Positions 8,062 through 17,170 of a stretch of DNA of 64,000 nucleotides are shown here, one piece after another. The stretch's first letter is position 1, and each line of letters opens with the position of its first letter. The notes below the pieces were generated by a model. That model saw only the letters and a list, made by a program, of their open reading frames with translations, was not told the origin of the DNA and ran no database searches. The position numbers and the translations under genes are program-made. Origin of the DNA: Chryseobacterium kimseyorum (GTDB lineage Bacteria > Bacteroidota > Bacteroidia > Flavobacteriales > Weeksellaceae); assembly GCF_025971945.1 (NCBI RefSeq), contig NZ_JAPDHW010000007.1, positions 1 through 64,000 of the forward strand. Reading direction: 5' to 3'.

Positions 8062-8088
8062 AAAGACTGTCGAAAGACAGTCTTTTTT
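8062..8088 (+). terminator. Rho-independent terminator of tssD
   Basis: Perfect 10-bp stem AAAGACTGTC/GACAGTCTTT (8062-8071 with 8076-8085), GAAA tetraloop, followed by Ts to 8088. Confidence 0.92.
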
Positions 8089-8268
8089 GCCCTATTTCTA
8101 CTTTTCCTGTCGATCATTTCTTTCGAATTATTATTAAACGGATAATGTAGATTGGATCAGATACGCTGGCTGAAATCATCACATTATTTAAAATAAAATA
8201 AGATTTATCATACAAGAATGAATAATATTTTATAAATTTATAATTCAAAACACAAAAAACACACAAAT

Positions 8269-10197
8269 ATGAAAAATTTCGATTCATCGGGAAATTCATC
8301 CTTCCGTCCTACGCAGAATGCGGCAGGAATCTCAGAAAATCATCATACCGGTATCAACCGATTAGTCAAGTTATCTTTGGTAATTGAAGGTAAAGTGATT
8401 AAATATTACAAACATTTCAAACTTACCCAAAGCGCACAGAAACATCATGAGTTTACACTGACTTTGGCTCACGATACTTTAGGCGACCGCCAAACCCATA
8501 CTTTAGAAGAAGCCAATAAATTTTTAGGGAAGAGGTTAACAGCGGTTATTTCCTATAAAGACATCGACAAAAGTCCGGAACGAACTTTCGTCGGTGTGAT
8601 TACGGGAGTTGGTTTCAGCCAGGAGAGAATGAGTTTGGGAAATATCGTCCTGTCAGGTTACAGTCCGACTATTTTATTGGATGGTGCTCCTCATATTCAA
8701 AGCTTTGGAGGAACCCAGCCTGTGAATATGGGAATTATTGCTGAAGAAGTCATTAAGCAAGGTTTGGATAAAAGCCGGTTCGATATCAGAATTGACACGA
8801 ATGATTATTCGCAAATTATATACAGCAGTCAGTACGACGAAACGCATTACAACTATCTGGCGAGAATGGCAGAAGCATATGGCGAACAGTTCTACTACGA
8901 CGGTGAAGTTTTGCACTTCGGAAAACTTCCGCCACAGAATCAACCGATCAAACTGACGTATGGAAGCAGTGCCAATGATATCAAAGTTGAACTGAAAGCA
9001 GTTCATACAAAGCCTCAGTTCTATGGTTACAACAGTAACAAAAATGAAATTCTGAAATCTGGCGCAACACCGATTCAGCATGTTGGAGATTTGGCGAAAA
9101 TAGCTTATCAGCATAACGACAATATTTATAAAACGCCTTCACTAAGAGTTGCTCCGATAAAAGCAACCACACATTTAGATGTAGAATATTCTCAGAAAAG
9201 CACAGCGGGAAGTGAAGCGGTGAATGTATTTACAATTTCAGGTTCTACGACGGTTCCTTTTCTACATCCGGGTTGCGCTGTTGATATCGAAATGCGAAAA
9301 CCTGATACGAATGAAACTTCGTATTTCACAAGGATAATGGTTACAGAAACGACGCATGAAATTGATACGATTGGTCATTACACCGGAAGCTTTTACGGTA
9401 TCGCATCAGACACAGGATTTATGCCAAAACCTGAGTTTACCATACCCATCGCACAGCCACAAACTGCGACCGTAATTTCCAACACCGATCCTGAAGGACA
9501 GGGCAGAGTTCAGGTGAGGTTTGACTGGCAGACGAATGACACGACGCATTTTATCAGAATGATGAGTCCCGATGCGGGAGGAACCGATCAGATTACTCAG
9601 AACCGAGGGTATGTTGCAATTCCTGAAGTAGGTGATCAGGTGATGGTGAATTTTGTACACAATCATCCCGACCGACCATTTGTGATGGGGGGAATGTTTC
9701 ATGGTGGCGTTGGTTTGGGTGGTGGAATCAACAATCATATGCGGTCCATCCAAACCAAAAGTGGAATTAAAGTTCTTATGAATGATGATGAAGGAAGCGT
9801 GAATATCATCGATCCGAGTGGAAATACGTATTTTATGGATGGAAAGGGAAATATTTCGATGAATGCACCAAAAAATTTCACTTTGAATGCAGGAGAAAAT
9901 ATCAATATTACCGCAGGGAAAGAAATATCAATGGGAGCGGGAGCAAGTATTACGAGCTCGGCAAACGATAATATTATTTCTACTGCAGGAACTGATATAG
10001 TACAAACTGCGGCGGGCGATATTCGTGAATCTTCCGATACAAGAACTGAAATGGTAGAAAAGGAATTTTTCCGTCAGTCTGAAACTTCCAACGAAATTGC
10101 AGGGGAAATATCAATGTTCAGTGAGTTGGAAAACATGACAATGCAAAGCGGAAAGACTGTAGAATTCAACAGTGCAGAAAAATCAAAATTATTTTAA
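8269..10197 (+). CDS. vgrG: T6SS spike protein VgrG (TssI)
   Basis: A 642-residue VgrG. The N-terminal half is gp27-like ('FTLTLAHDTLGDRQTHTLEE', 'NYLARMAEAYGEQFYYDGEV'). The OB-fold region has 'TDPEGQGRVQVRFDWQTND' and 'VGDQVMVNFVHNHPDRPFV', followed by the C-terminal gp5-like needle made of short beta repeats (GNISMNAPKNFTLNAGENINI...). This is the trimeric spike at the tip of the Hcp tube. Downstream genes encode effectors and PAAR-like proteins, the usual vgrG payload order. The start ATG 8269 leaves an AT-rich 180-bp leader after the tssD terminator. Confidence 0.95.
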   Translation: MKNFDSSGNSSFRPTQNAAGISENHHTGINRLVKLSLVIEGKVIKYYKHFKLTQSAQKHHEFTLTLAHDTLGDRQTHTLEEANKFLGKRLTAVISYKDIDKSPERTFVGVITGVGFSQERMSLGNIVLSGYSPTILLDGAPHIQSFGGTQPVNMGIIAEEVIKQGLDKSRFDIRIDTNDYSQIIYSSQYDETHYNYLARMAEAYGEQFYYDGEVLHFGKLPPQNQPIKLTYGSSANDIKVELKAVHTKPQFYGYNSNKNEILKSGATPIQHVGDLAKIAYQHNDNIYKTPSLRVAPIKATTHLDVEYSQKSTAGSEAVNVFTISGSTTVPFLHPGCAVDIEMRKPDTNETSYFTRIMVTETTHEIDTIGHYTGSFYGIASDTGFMPKPEFTIPIAQPQTATVISNTDPEGQGRVQVRFDWQTNDTTHFIRMMSPDAGGTDQITQNRGYVAIPEVGDQVMVNFVHNHPDRPFVMGGMFHGGVGLGGGINNHMRSIQTKSGIKVLMNDDEGSVNIIDPSGNTYFMDGKGNISMNAPKNFTLNAGENINITAGKEISMGAGASITSSANDNIISTAGTDIVQTAAGDIRESSDTRTEMVEKEFFRQSETSNEIAGEISMFSELENMTMQSGKTVEFNSAEKSKLF

Positions 10198-10199
10198 TC

Positions 10200-10373
10200 A
10201 TGGCCATTCGGAAAACAGCAAAAAATATTTGTTTAAAAGTACAAAAGGAATATAATCTTTTAGCAGGAGGAAGATTAGAAAAGTTTTCAGGTGAAATATT
10301 TATTTATGCCAATAAAAAAAATCTAACTCTTGTCAGTAACAAAAAAATTGTATCGAATGGGAACAAACATTAA
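10200..10373 (+). CDS. N-terminal fragment of a T6SS effector (57 aa), cut off by frameshift
   Basis: A small frame starting 2 bp after the vgrG stop: MAIRKTAKNICLKVQKEY, then a segment rich in short beta-like repeats (LEKFSGEIFIYANKKNLTLV) and a TAA at 10371-10373. From memory, similar short N-termini open T6SS cargo proteins in Flavobacteriia and resemble the beta-helical VgrG tail, suggesting a spike-docking role. Deleting one A in the AAA near 10366-10368 joins it in frame to the lipase-like effector that follows (N-G-N-N-I-K-F-G-E). I therefore read it as the first 50-odd residues of that effector, detached by a one-base insertion. A genuine small adaptor gene is the alternative. Confidence 0.6.
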   Translation: MAIRKTAKNICLKVQKEYNLLAGGRLEKFSGEIFIYANKKNLTLVSNKKIVSNGNKH

Positions 10374-12861
10374 GTTCGGAGAAATTAAGGAACGAAAAAT
10401 AGACTTCCCTCCATTAGATGTTGGAATTAACGGGCATGTGATTTTTTGTAATGGTTATTTAAGCAGTCCGGCAAAAAATTCATTATCATATCTAAATGTC
10501 ATTATGGATAAAGTTCCAGACGATCCTTTACAAGATCCTTTTAGAGGAGCTAACATGAGTGAATCGATGCTTACAAAAGGAGATGATATTATTACAAATA
10601 AAGAATTAAACTTGATAAATAGGAAAGGTGGTGAGTGGCTTTTTAGTGATGAAATGTATAATAGGTCAGAATATGCAAGATGGTTTTTTGCGGTTAAAGA
10701 TCAATTTGAGGGATATTGGGATGGATATGATAACATTAGTAAAAAAAGATTTTCTAAAGTTTTTGAAGAATATTTTAATGCCAGAAATAATTCGCATTTT
10801 ATTAATGGATCTCATGGATTGCAATCCTCAGGTGCTCATAGAGTAGAACACGGTATTACACAAGGATATGCTTGGGCAAAAAGTAATTGGAAAATTAAAA
10901 AAAAATCTGAAGTAGAACAAAAAAAGAAAAAAGACGATAGTGTCTTATCGTATTCACCCGCATATCAGCCGATTACAATAGTTGGTCATAGTCAAGGTGC
11001 AGCCGTTGCAGGAGGTGTTACTATTGGAATCCTATACTTTGCTTATGAAATGGGCTGGCAAGAGATTCCGGTCAATATTGTTTTTTTAGGTACTCACCAG
11101 CCTCAAGGATTGTATGAGGAGGACTACGAAGCTTTCGAAAAATATTATTTCGAAGATTTTATTAATGAATGGCTATTAGAATGGATATCTGACATTTTCA
11201 GTAAAGAAAAGCTAAAGCAAAAGGAAGGAATTTATGAGCGTATGAATGATTTTTTAGGATATAAATGGGGAGGACTTATAAACAGAGCTGTACAATTTAC
11301 ATTTCCAAACGATAGAGCACTTTTTGTAACACGAATGGGTGATATACCACTTGTAAAAAATGCGTGCAATGAGACTGATGCTTTGCAAATTGCAAGTTGG
11401 TATTTTGCTGCCGAAAACGGTCTGCCAAATTTTGTAAAAGAAAGTGATGGTTATATTTTTCCTAAAAGACTTTTAGATAAGCATTTCAATGAAGATGGAA
11501 GTGTTAATTCCAAAGCATTAACTTTTAAAGAAACAGTCAAAAAATATTGGGAAACATATCACAGTTATATAAATTATAGGGATTTAGTAAAAAATAATCC
11601 GCAACTAAAATATGAAAAAGCAAAATATAAAATTCCAGACATTAAATTGCTGCCAGTATGGTTTGAGATAATGATTAATAAAGCGATAAGAAGGGCTGAA
11701 GGAGAAAAAGCAAATCTTTATCTGCAAAGTGAATTGTACAGAAAAAAACTTGATGCTTTAATGGCTTTTGCTGCTGTGCACGATATGGAATTGCAGGCAC
11801 ATTTTGCTCCGGTTGGATTAATGTTCAACCAAGGAACACTTTCGGATTGGGAAATGTATCAAGATCAAACTATTTGGGATAGAGTGAAAGAGGCAGGAAA
11901 AGATATTTTTTACAGAGTAGAGTATTCAGCTTCTGCAATAGGAATTTCACAAAGAAAAAAAGAAGATAAATTATATGTTGAAGGTCAGGGTAAAGAAAGA
12001 ATGATTAATACTTCTATTGTAAATACTTCTAAGATAAGGGAGTGGATTAGTAAAGCTTCAGACGAATTGACAGAAGAAAAAGGGTGGTTGGCAGATTTAA
12101 ATTCTTGGTGGAATGGTAATAAGGAGTATGATGGCTCAGGTTGGGCGCATGGAGCTCGCACAGAAGTATACAAATTACTGGGTTTCAAAGATGATAATAT
12201 AAATAATCTGTTTGAAGTTGGCGTATCTTCAATGTTGCAGAGAGGAAAAATAATTATTAATGATCAAAGTGATTTGAAAAAAAACTTAAATAAGGATTTT
12301 AAATTAAAGAATCGGGAAGAAGAACTTGCAAAACTAATAATAAAAGATCCCCGATATTTGAAACAAGATTTTAACGATATAAAAATTAGAGATGTAATAG
12401 AATTTGGTGGGGTAAGAGGATCTTGGGGTTCTTTTGTAAATCCTTTTGGGGAAAAATTTTCCCAATCTTGGAAAGTGGTGGTCAATCAATTAACATGGTT
12501 GATTAGACATGTAAATGTTGAATCTACAGCCTATGTAAAAAAAGATGGAAGTGTAAGAATGAGACATCAATTCGAAGACACATTTGATTTAAGACCAAAT
12601 GTCGGCAGAACTGTCGCATATAATGCCTCTACTATGATTTTAGGATTTTTATATCACGATGCCGCTGGAGGTAACGATTTGATGAAAATAAAGGGCGATT
12701 GGAATAATAACTATAATCGTAATAATATTGACTTGATGGCGATGAAAGATGACTATATAAAACAAATGAAAGAAAATAAGAAAAATCGAATAGATTCTTT
12801 AATGAGAGAATGGAATCAAGCCGATGAGTGGAATCAAAATGTACCTCTATTTGGAAATTAA
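10357..12861 (+). CDS. Predicted T6SS lipase-like effector (GxSxG), unknown C-terminal domain
   Basis: A protein of about 834 residues from the ATG at 10357 (a TTG at 10330 is possible). Around residue 212 it has ITIVGHSQGAAVAGG, a GxSxG nucleophile elbow of alpha/beta-hydrolase lipases, within an N-terminal half that follows the T6SS phospholipase (Tle) plan. The C-terminal third has a different character, with 'EDTFDLRPNVGRTVAYNAST' and 'ILGFLYHDAAGGNDLMKI'; I cannot assign it. There is no signal peptide, as expected for a VgrG-delivered effector. It follows vgrG directly and is followed 12 bp later by a lipoprotein that could be the immunity protein. Its natural N-terminus is probably the preceding 57-codon frame. 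Confidence 0.7.
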   Translation: MGTNIKFGEIKERKIDFPPLDVGINGHVIFCNGYLSSPAKNSLSYLNVIMDKVPDDPLQDPFRGANMSESMLTKGDDIITNKELNLINRKGGEWLFSDEMYNRSEYARWFFAVKDQFEGYWDGYDNISKKRFSKVFEEYFNARNNSHFINGSHGLQSSGAHRVEHGITQGYAWAKSNWKIKKKSEVEQKKKKDDSVLSYSPAYQPITIVGHSQGAAVAGGVTIGILYFAYEMGWQEIPVNIVFLGTHQPQGLYEEDYEAFEKYYFEDFINEWLLEWISDIFSKEKLKQKEGIYERMNDFLGYKWGGLINRAVQFTFPNDRALFVTRMGDIPLVKNACNETDALQIASWYFAAENGLPNFVKESDGYIFPKRLLDKHFNEDGSVNSKALTFKETVKKYWETYHSYINYRDLVKNNPQLKYEKAKYKIPDIKLLPVWFEIMINKAIRRAEGEKANLYLQSELYRKKLDALMAFAAVHDMELQAHFAPVGLMFNQGTLSDWEMYQDQTIWDRVKEAGKDIFYRVEYSASAIGISQRKKEDKLYVEGQGKERMINTSIVNTSKIREWISKASDELTEEKGWLADLNSWWNGNKEYDGSGWAHGARTEVYKLLGFKDDNINNLFEVGVSSMLQRGKIIINDQSDLKKNLNKDFKLKNREEELAKLIIKDPRYLKQDFNDIKIRDVIEFGGVRGSWGSFVNPFGEKFSQSWKVVVNQLTWLIRHVNVESTAYVKKDGSVRMRHQFEDTFDLRPNVGRTVAYNASTMILGFLYHDAAGGNDLMKIKGDWNNNYNRNNIDLMAMKDDYIKQMKENKKNRIDSLMREWNQADEWNQNVPLFGN

Positions 12862-12873
12862 AATATTTACAGA

Positions 12874-13464
12874 ATGAAATTTTTTAAAATATTTGTCGTC
12901 ATTAGCATTTTTACAATTTTGTTTAATTGTGATAAGATAAAAAATGCTAAGAACAAATTAAACCCTGCTGGACCATACAAAGAAGCTGGGATTGATCCTT
13001 TTTATTGGGAAGCAATAGATAATGATAAATATTACATTCCATTAGTAAAACCGTTACGACTGATAAAGTGGAAAGGAACTGACCAATGGATTTTGGATAC
13101 GTCGATAATTGGATGGAAGTATGGTGACATGGGACCGATAGCAGTTATAAATGCGAAAGATGTATATGTGTATGGACTTCAAGATGTCACCTATGACGAA
13201 GAAAACAATAAAACATCTTCTTCTTTCTTTTTTATAATCAATGTTATAAGCAAAGAAATAAACACATATGATTATGATAATCAACGAAAAGTGTTCGAAG
13301 AAGATATCAGAAAGCTTGGATTGCCTGAAACATATTTTGAACCTCATAATGTCTATGTTGAATATGAACGCTATCCAGACTTAGAATGGTTTCCTGATAA
13401 TGTTAAAAATCAATTGAATAAGGTCAAAGTATTGTATCAGCGGGAAATTTTTAACAACCGTTAG
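12874..13464 (+). CDS. Lipoprotein, candidate immunity protein for the lipase-like effector
   Basis: A 196-residue protein with a lipoprotein signal, MKFFKIFVVISIFTILFNC, the cysteine at residue 19 being the lipidation site. The mature part is hydrophilic with many aromatic residues and ends at 13464, one base before the next gene. I know no family. Immunity proteins against T6SS effectors that act in the periplasm or on membranes are often lipoproteins encoded just after the effector, as here (12-bp gap). Function is inferred from position and localisation only. Confidence 0.6.
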   Translation: MKFFKIFVVISIFTILFNCDKIKNAKNKLNPAGPYKEAGIDPFYWEAIDNDKYYIPLVKPLRLIKWKGTDQWILDTSIIGWKYGDMGPIAVINAKDVYVYGLQDVTYDEENNKTSSSFFFIINVISKEINTYDYDNQRKVFEEDIRKLGLPETYFEPHNVYVEYERYPDLEWFPDNVKNQLNKVKVLYQREIFNNR

Positions 13465-13465
13465 A

Positions 13466-14475
13466 ATGAAAAAAATATTTTATATAGCGACGACTATCAT
13501 ACTTTTGCTGGTAAGTTGCCAATCGGAAGAAAAATTTGAATGGCTACCAACCGAAAGCGCACCATTACTTTATCCAATGAATATTTATAAAGGATATTTA
13601 TATTTTGAAGACGGTGGTAGTGTATATATTCCATGTTCAGGTTCTGCACGTAATGGATGGGGGTGATGATGGCTCAACACACACGCAGGGGGAAGATTTT
13701 AACCAGTACCGGTAAAATTAGAAGTTACCTGGGCATCATTCACAGAAAATAAGTTCTATACAGGTAGTTGGACTTTACCCAAGGAAAAAATGCTTAAGCT
13801 CTTTAAAGAAGGAGTAGTTTGGTATCGTACCCGAAAAAAGGAATCTTACAAACAAATTTTAGTGGGATGTGCGCCAGGAGGAGTGGTTGTTGTGTGGATG
13901 AGAGGCGCTGGACAGCGAGTGGAGATTGGACGATTTCAGGCTCGTGAAACCAAGATAGCGATGAGTGATTATGTCACAGGTAATCCTACTGCAATCCAAA
14001 AAGATTTTTTTGAAGCTCTGGCTGAGTTAGACCCAGAGTTAGAAGAGATAAGAAAGAAAAAAGGAGGTATTGAATATGGTCTTTGGGATAGTTATCGTAA
14101 AAAATATTCATGGCGGACACGTATAGAAATACCTAAGCATTCTTTTGATAACACCAGTTTTCAAATGTTCAATGGAGAGATGGAGGAACTATTCGACGAA
14201 TCTCTTAAAAAGAATGAATTTAAAGAAAGAGCTGTACCACAATTATTAGATTTTATAGTTGCTGATTCTAAAGGAAAAAGAACTGTTTGGGAATTCAAAT
14301 ATTTAGACGAAGAAGAAATCATGGGTTTATACAAACAGGCAGATCCTAAACAGCCGATAGAAATAATTTTACGGATGAATGAAGATTTAGCAACCGCAGT
14401 TTAATTTTTAAACAAGGTGATAAAGAAATCCCAATCACAAAAGTAGATTTAGACAACATGTGGGAGTATGAATAA
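13466..14475 (+). pseudogene. DUF2931 family lipoprotein gene, broken by three frameshifts
   Basis: The reading starts with a lipoprotein signal (MKKIFYIATTIILLLVSC) and 'FEWLPTESAPLLYPMNIYKG', and breaks at a G run (13659-13663; one G too many). It resumes in another frame with DDGSTHTQGEDF and breaks again at 13701 (one base missing). It then runs through 'VKLEVTWASFTENKFYTGSW' and 'VGCAPGGVVVVWMRGAG', and stops at 14404. Restoring one T at 14400-14402 gives a last segment ending at TAA 14473-14475. The restored product of about 335 residues matches DUF2931 proteins, which often accompany T6SS effectors as putative immunity proteins. As sequenced it cannot make a full protein. Confidence 0.8.
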
Positions 14476-14550
14476 TATAAGCAATAAAATAAATCTGCAG
14501 CTAACCATGGTTATGCTTTTGATTTTTATGTAAATCGGAGGAATGTAATT

Positions 14551-15591
14551 ATGCAGAAATACAATAAACATATCACAGAAGCAGGTGAAACTTTAAAAAG
14601 CATTGCAAAACTTTATGATTTATCCGATGAATCTTTGAAGTTTTTTCACAACAATCATTGCAGAGCAGAAGACCATATTTTGATCAGTATTACGAAACAA
14701 AAAGAGCTTTTTCTTCCAAGAACTGCAGTGGTTGACAAAAACAGACTTGTGAAATTTGGACATGGAAACAGTTTGGTTTTTCAACCTGAAAATTCGTTTC
14801 TGAAATGCAGTACAGTGATTACGATTGAAAATGATACCAGAAAAAATGAACTGAAATATGATGTTTCCGTCACATGGATTAAACAGGAAAATGGTTTGCA
14901 TATTTTTGAAGTTGACAGAATCTCCAACCTTTTTTTGAATGAAGAAGAAGTCAATGAAATTGCAGATTTATTGGCGTATAAAACTTCAAAGGTTTTATAT
15001 CCGATGACGGTAAGTGTAGATCAGCAGGGGAAATTTTACAATGTAGAAAATGCAGACATTTTTAAAGAAAGATGGAATAACGTTAAAGAAGAAGTTTATA
15101 AAGAATTTGAAGGTGAAATTGTTGATGAATATTGCCTGAAGATTGAAAGGATTTTAGATGAACCCAATGCTCTTTTGATCTACATAAAAAATGATTATTT
15201 CATCCGGACATTGTTTTTGGGGATCTATCAGAAATTTAATCAGAATTATCAGACTGAAATTGTTGAAACCTTTCCAATAATTAGTAATGCAGTTGAACCC
15301 AGTTATAAAATTGAAGTGGAAGTTGATCCTTTAAAAGATGAGTATAATTTAATAAATATTTCAGGAAACGGAACATTGCATGACGAGAGAAGCCGATATG
15401 ATTTTATCACCGGATCACCATTCTCAATAATTACAGAAGACAATCCTCAAATGAATAATGACGGAAATTTCAGACTGCAATATTTTCTCAATGGTGAAAC
15501 CCCACTGCCGGAAGTTCTTTATTTGGAATGCGATATCAATCTTGAAAAAAAGAAAAAAATATCAGTGGTTATTACTGCTTTGTATGACTAA
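14551..15591 (+). CDS. T6SS-associated hypothetical protein with LysM-like N-terminus
   Basis: A 346-residue soluble protein without signal peptide. The first ~50 residues (HITEAGETLKSIAKLYDLSD, followed by DHILISITKQKELFLPR) look like a LysM-type module, which in T6SS cargo could serve as an adaptor. The remainder is mixed alpha/beta with a C-terminal beta-rich part. I do not recognise it further. It sits between the broken DUF2931 gene and the PAAR-like gene, in one direction with tight spacing to the next gene, so it is part of the T6SS payload operon. A chaperone or adaptor for effector loading is possible but only inferred. Confidence 0.6.
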   Translation: MQKYNKHITEAGETLKSIAKLYDLSDESLKFFHNNHCRAEDHILISITKQKELFLPRTAVVDKNRLVKFGHGNSLVFQPENSFLKCSTVITIENDTRKNELKYDVSVTWIKQENGLHIFEVDRISNLFLNEEEVNEIADLLAYKTSKVLYPMTVSVDQQGKFYNVENADIFKERWNNVKEEVYKEFEGEIVDEYCLKIERILDEPNALLIYIKNDYFIRTLFLGIYQKFNQNYQTEIVETFPIISNAVEPSYKIEVEVDPLKDEYNLINISGNGTLHDERSRYDFITGSPFSIITEDNPQMNNDGNFRLQYFLNGETPLPEVLYLECDINLEKKKKISVVITALYD

Positions 15592-15607
15592 CTTAAAAAA
15601 CACAACT

Positions 15608-16666
15608 ATGAAAAAAAATACAGTGACTAGACTTTTAATAGTACTGCCAATCCTGATTTTCACCTTCAATTTTGGACAGAAAACGGAATTTAACGTTCCA
15701 AAAAATATTGCCGAATTGCGGAATACCATTTTTGATTTTAAAAATGATTTTACAAGATGTGATGTGGCAGCCGACGCTGCTGCTGGTGATACTGAATTTA
15801 CTACGAATGTTGATTTGTATGATTTGACATTTGATTCAAATAAGAAAAATCCTTACTTAAATTTAGCTTTAAAAAAAGGTGCAAAACCAAAACAGTTTAT
15901 CCAGAAAGCCATCTGGAATATTTCCATGAAAAAAGTTTCGGCAAAAAGTACAAAAGTTTCTGTCGTTTTGGAGGAAATTATTCCGGATAGCTGGTCAGAA
16001 AAAGAAATCGATGTAAATCTGACAAAATCCACTGGCGAATTAGAAAAAGAACTTAAAGAATTTCTTCTAAATGCGAAAAGCAAAGAATTGTCTGAGGGAT
16101 TAATAGCTGTCGACGATTCTTCAATTGATGCCGAGACAGTCGCAATGATGAATACTCAGGCCGATGCACAGATTGCAGCCGTAGAAGCAAAACAATCACA
16201 AAAAAAGATGACTTCAAAATATCTGCAGAATCTTTTTGCTAAAAAGCAATTCATAAATTTTCCTACAAGTGCGGATCAGTTTACAAAACTTTTAAAAACA
16301 GATCCAACCGAACTGGATTGCGAAACCTGCAAAAACGGAAAATATTCTAATTGGGATTTTGAAAATTTCAATATGATTTATGCAGAAATGACCAGTGGTG
16401 AAGAGTATTATGCCATTCAGTATTACGGTCAGGACTCGGTTTCCGGTTTGCCTTATGGTTTGGTTTTTAATGACAGTTCACCTTCAGAATGTAAAGATAA
16501 ATTTGCGAGATACAACGCACAGCTCTATCAGACAAGCATCAATGTGACCGAAAGCTCTGCAGATGCTCTTACTGTTGTTACTTTTAAAATGAATACTTCC
16601 TTCGTCCGTTTAGAGTTTGGAAATCAATATTTAACACGGATTGTAATTTCAAATAAAGAATTGTAA
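15608..16666 (+). CDS. Secreted hypothetical protein in T6SS cluster
   Basis: A 352-residue protein. The ATG at 15608 gives a clear signal peptide (MKKNTVTRLLIVLPILIFTF), so I prefer it to the upstream in-frame ATG at 15458, which lies in the previous gene. The mature protein has a central lysine-rich helical part and a C-terminal part with two cysteines in 'LDCETCKNGKYSNWDF'. The family is unknown to me. It starts 16 bp after the preceding gene and ends 2 bp before the DUF4280 gene, so it is co-transcribed with the T6SS payload genes. Being exported, it may act at the envelope of the producing cell. Confidence 0.65.
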   Translation: MKKNTVTRLLIVLPILIFTFNFGQKTEFNVPKNIAELRNTIFDFKNDFTRCDVAADAAAGDTEFTTNVDLYDLTFDSNKKNPYLNLALKKGAKPKQFIQKAIWNISMKKVSAKSTKVSVVLEEIIPDSWSEKEIDVNLTKSTGELEKELKEFLLNAKSKELSEGLIAVDDSSIDAETVAMMNTQADAQIAAVEAKQSQKKMTSKYLQNLFAKKQFINFPTSADQFTKLLKTDPTELDCETCKNGKYSNWDFENFNMIYAEMTSGEEYYAIQYYGQDSVSGLPYGLVFNDSSPSECKDKFARYNAQLYQTSINVTESSADALTVVTFKMNTSFVRLEFGNQYLTRIVISNKEL

Positions 16667-16668
16667 TC

Positions 16669-17160
16669 ATGGCAGAAAAACACATCGTAGTACAGGGAGC
16701 TGTGTGCAAATGTCAATTCGGACAGACTCCGGACAATCTTAAAGTGCTCACGCATCAAAAAGAGTATGCAAATGATAAAAGTGCATCAAAAAAACTGATT
16801 GCCACAACGAAAGAAATCGGCGTTGCAACATTTGAAAAAAACACATTCGGAAGCTGTAGCAAAATGGGAAGTCCGCCACCGCCATGCAAAGTTATGGTAA
16901 CCGAATGGCAGAACTTTTACGATAAGGTACAGCTCAGCAACGGCGGATATATTATTCTGGAGGACAGCAAGGCAGTTTGCGCAGTTGCCGGAACTCCCTG
17001 TATAGAAATTATAGATCACGGTCAGCGGGCAGAAGCGAGTCAGCAGAATTTTAAAAATGCAGATCAGGATGTGCAGCAGCAGATAAATCCGCTGGTGGAT
17101 TCTAATAAAATGTGTAAAAAACAGCCTACGCATGAAGGAATTGAACATGGTGTTATTTAA
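16669..17160 (+). CDS. PAAR-like protein (DUF4280 family)
   Basis: A 163-residue DUF4280 protein. It has the glycine/cysteine-rich PAAR-like start MAEKHIVVQGAVCKCQFG, a central FGSCSKMGSPPPPCKVMVTE, and AVCAVAGTPCIEIIDHGQ near the end. The regularly placed cysteines (in CKC, CSK, PPC, AVC, TPC) probably bind metal at the tip of a small beta cone. DUF4280 proteins replace classical PAAR proteins as the sharp end of the VgrG spike in Bacteroidota and carry effectors. The next gene, a large effector with a protease tip, starts 10 bp downstream and is the obvious cargo. Confidence 0.88.
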   Translation: MAEKHIVVQGAVCKCQFGQTPDNLKVLTHQKEYANDKSASKKLIATTKEIGVATFEKNTFGSCSKMGSPPPPCKVMVTEWQNFYDKVQLSNGGYIILEDSKAVCAVAGTPCIEIIDHGQRAEASQQNFKNADQDVQQQINPLVDSNKMCKKQPTHEGIEHGVI

Positions 17161-17170
17161 ATTTTAAAGG

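Noticed and set aside
15458..15607. Longer start of the secreted T6SS-cluster protein
   Set aside because: It would overlap the previous gene by over 130 bp and hide a clear signal peptide starting at 15608.
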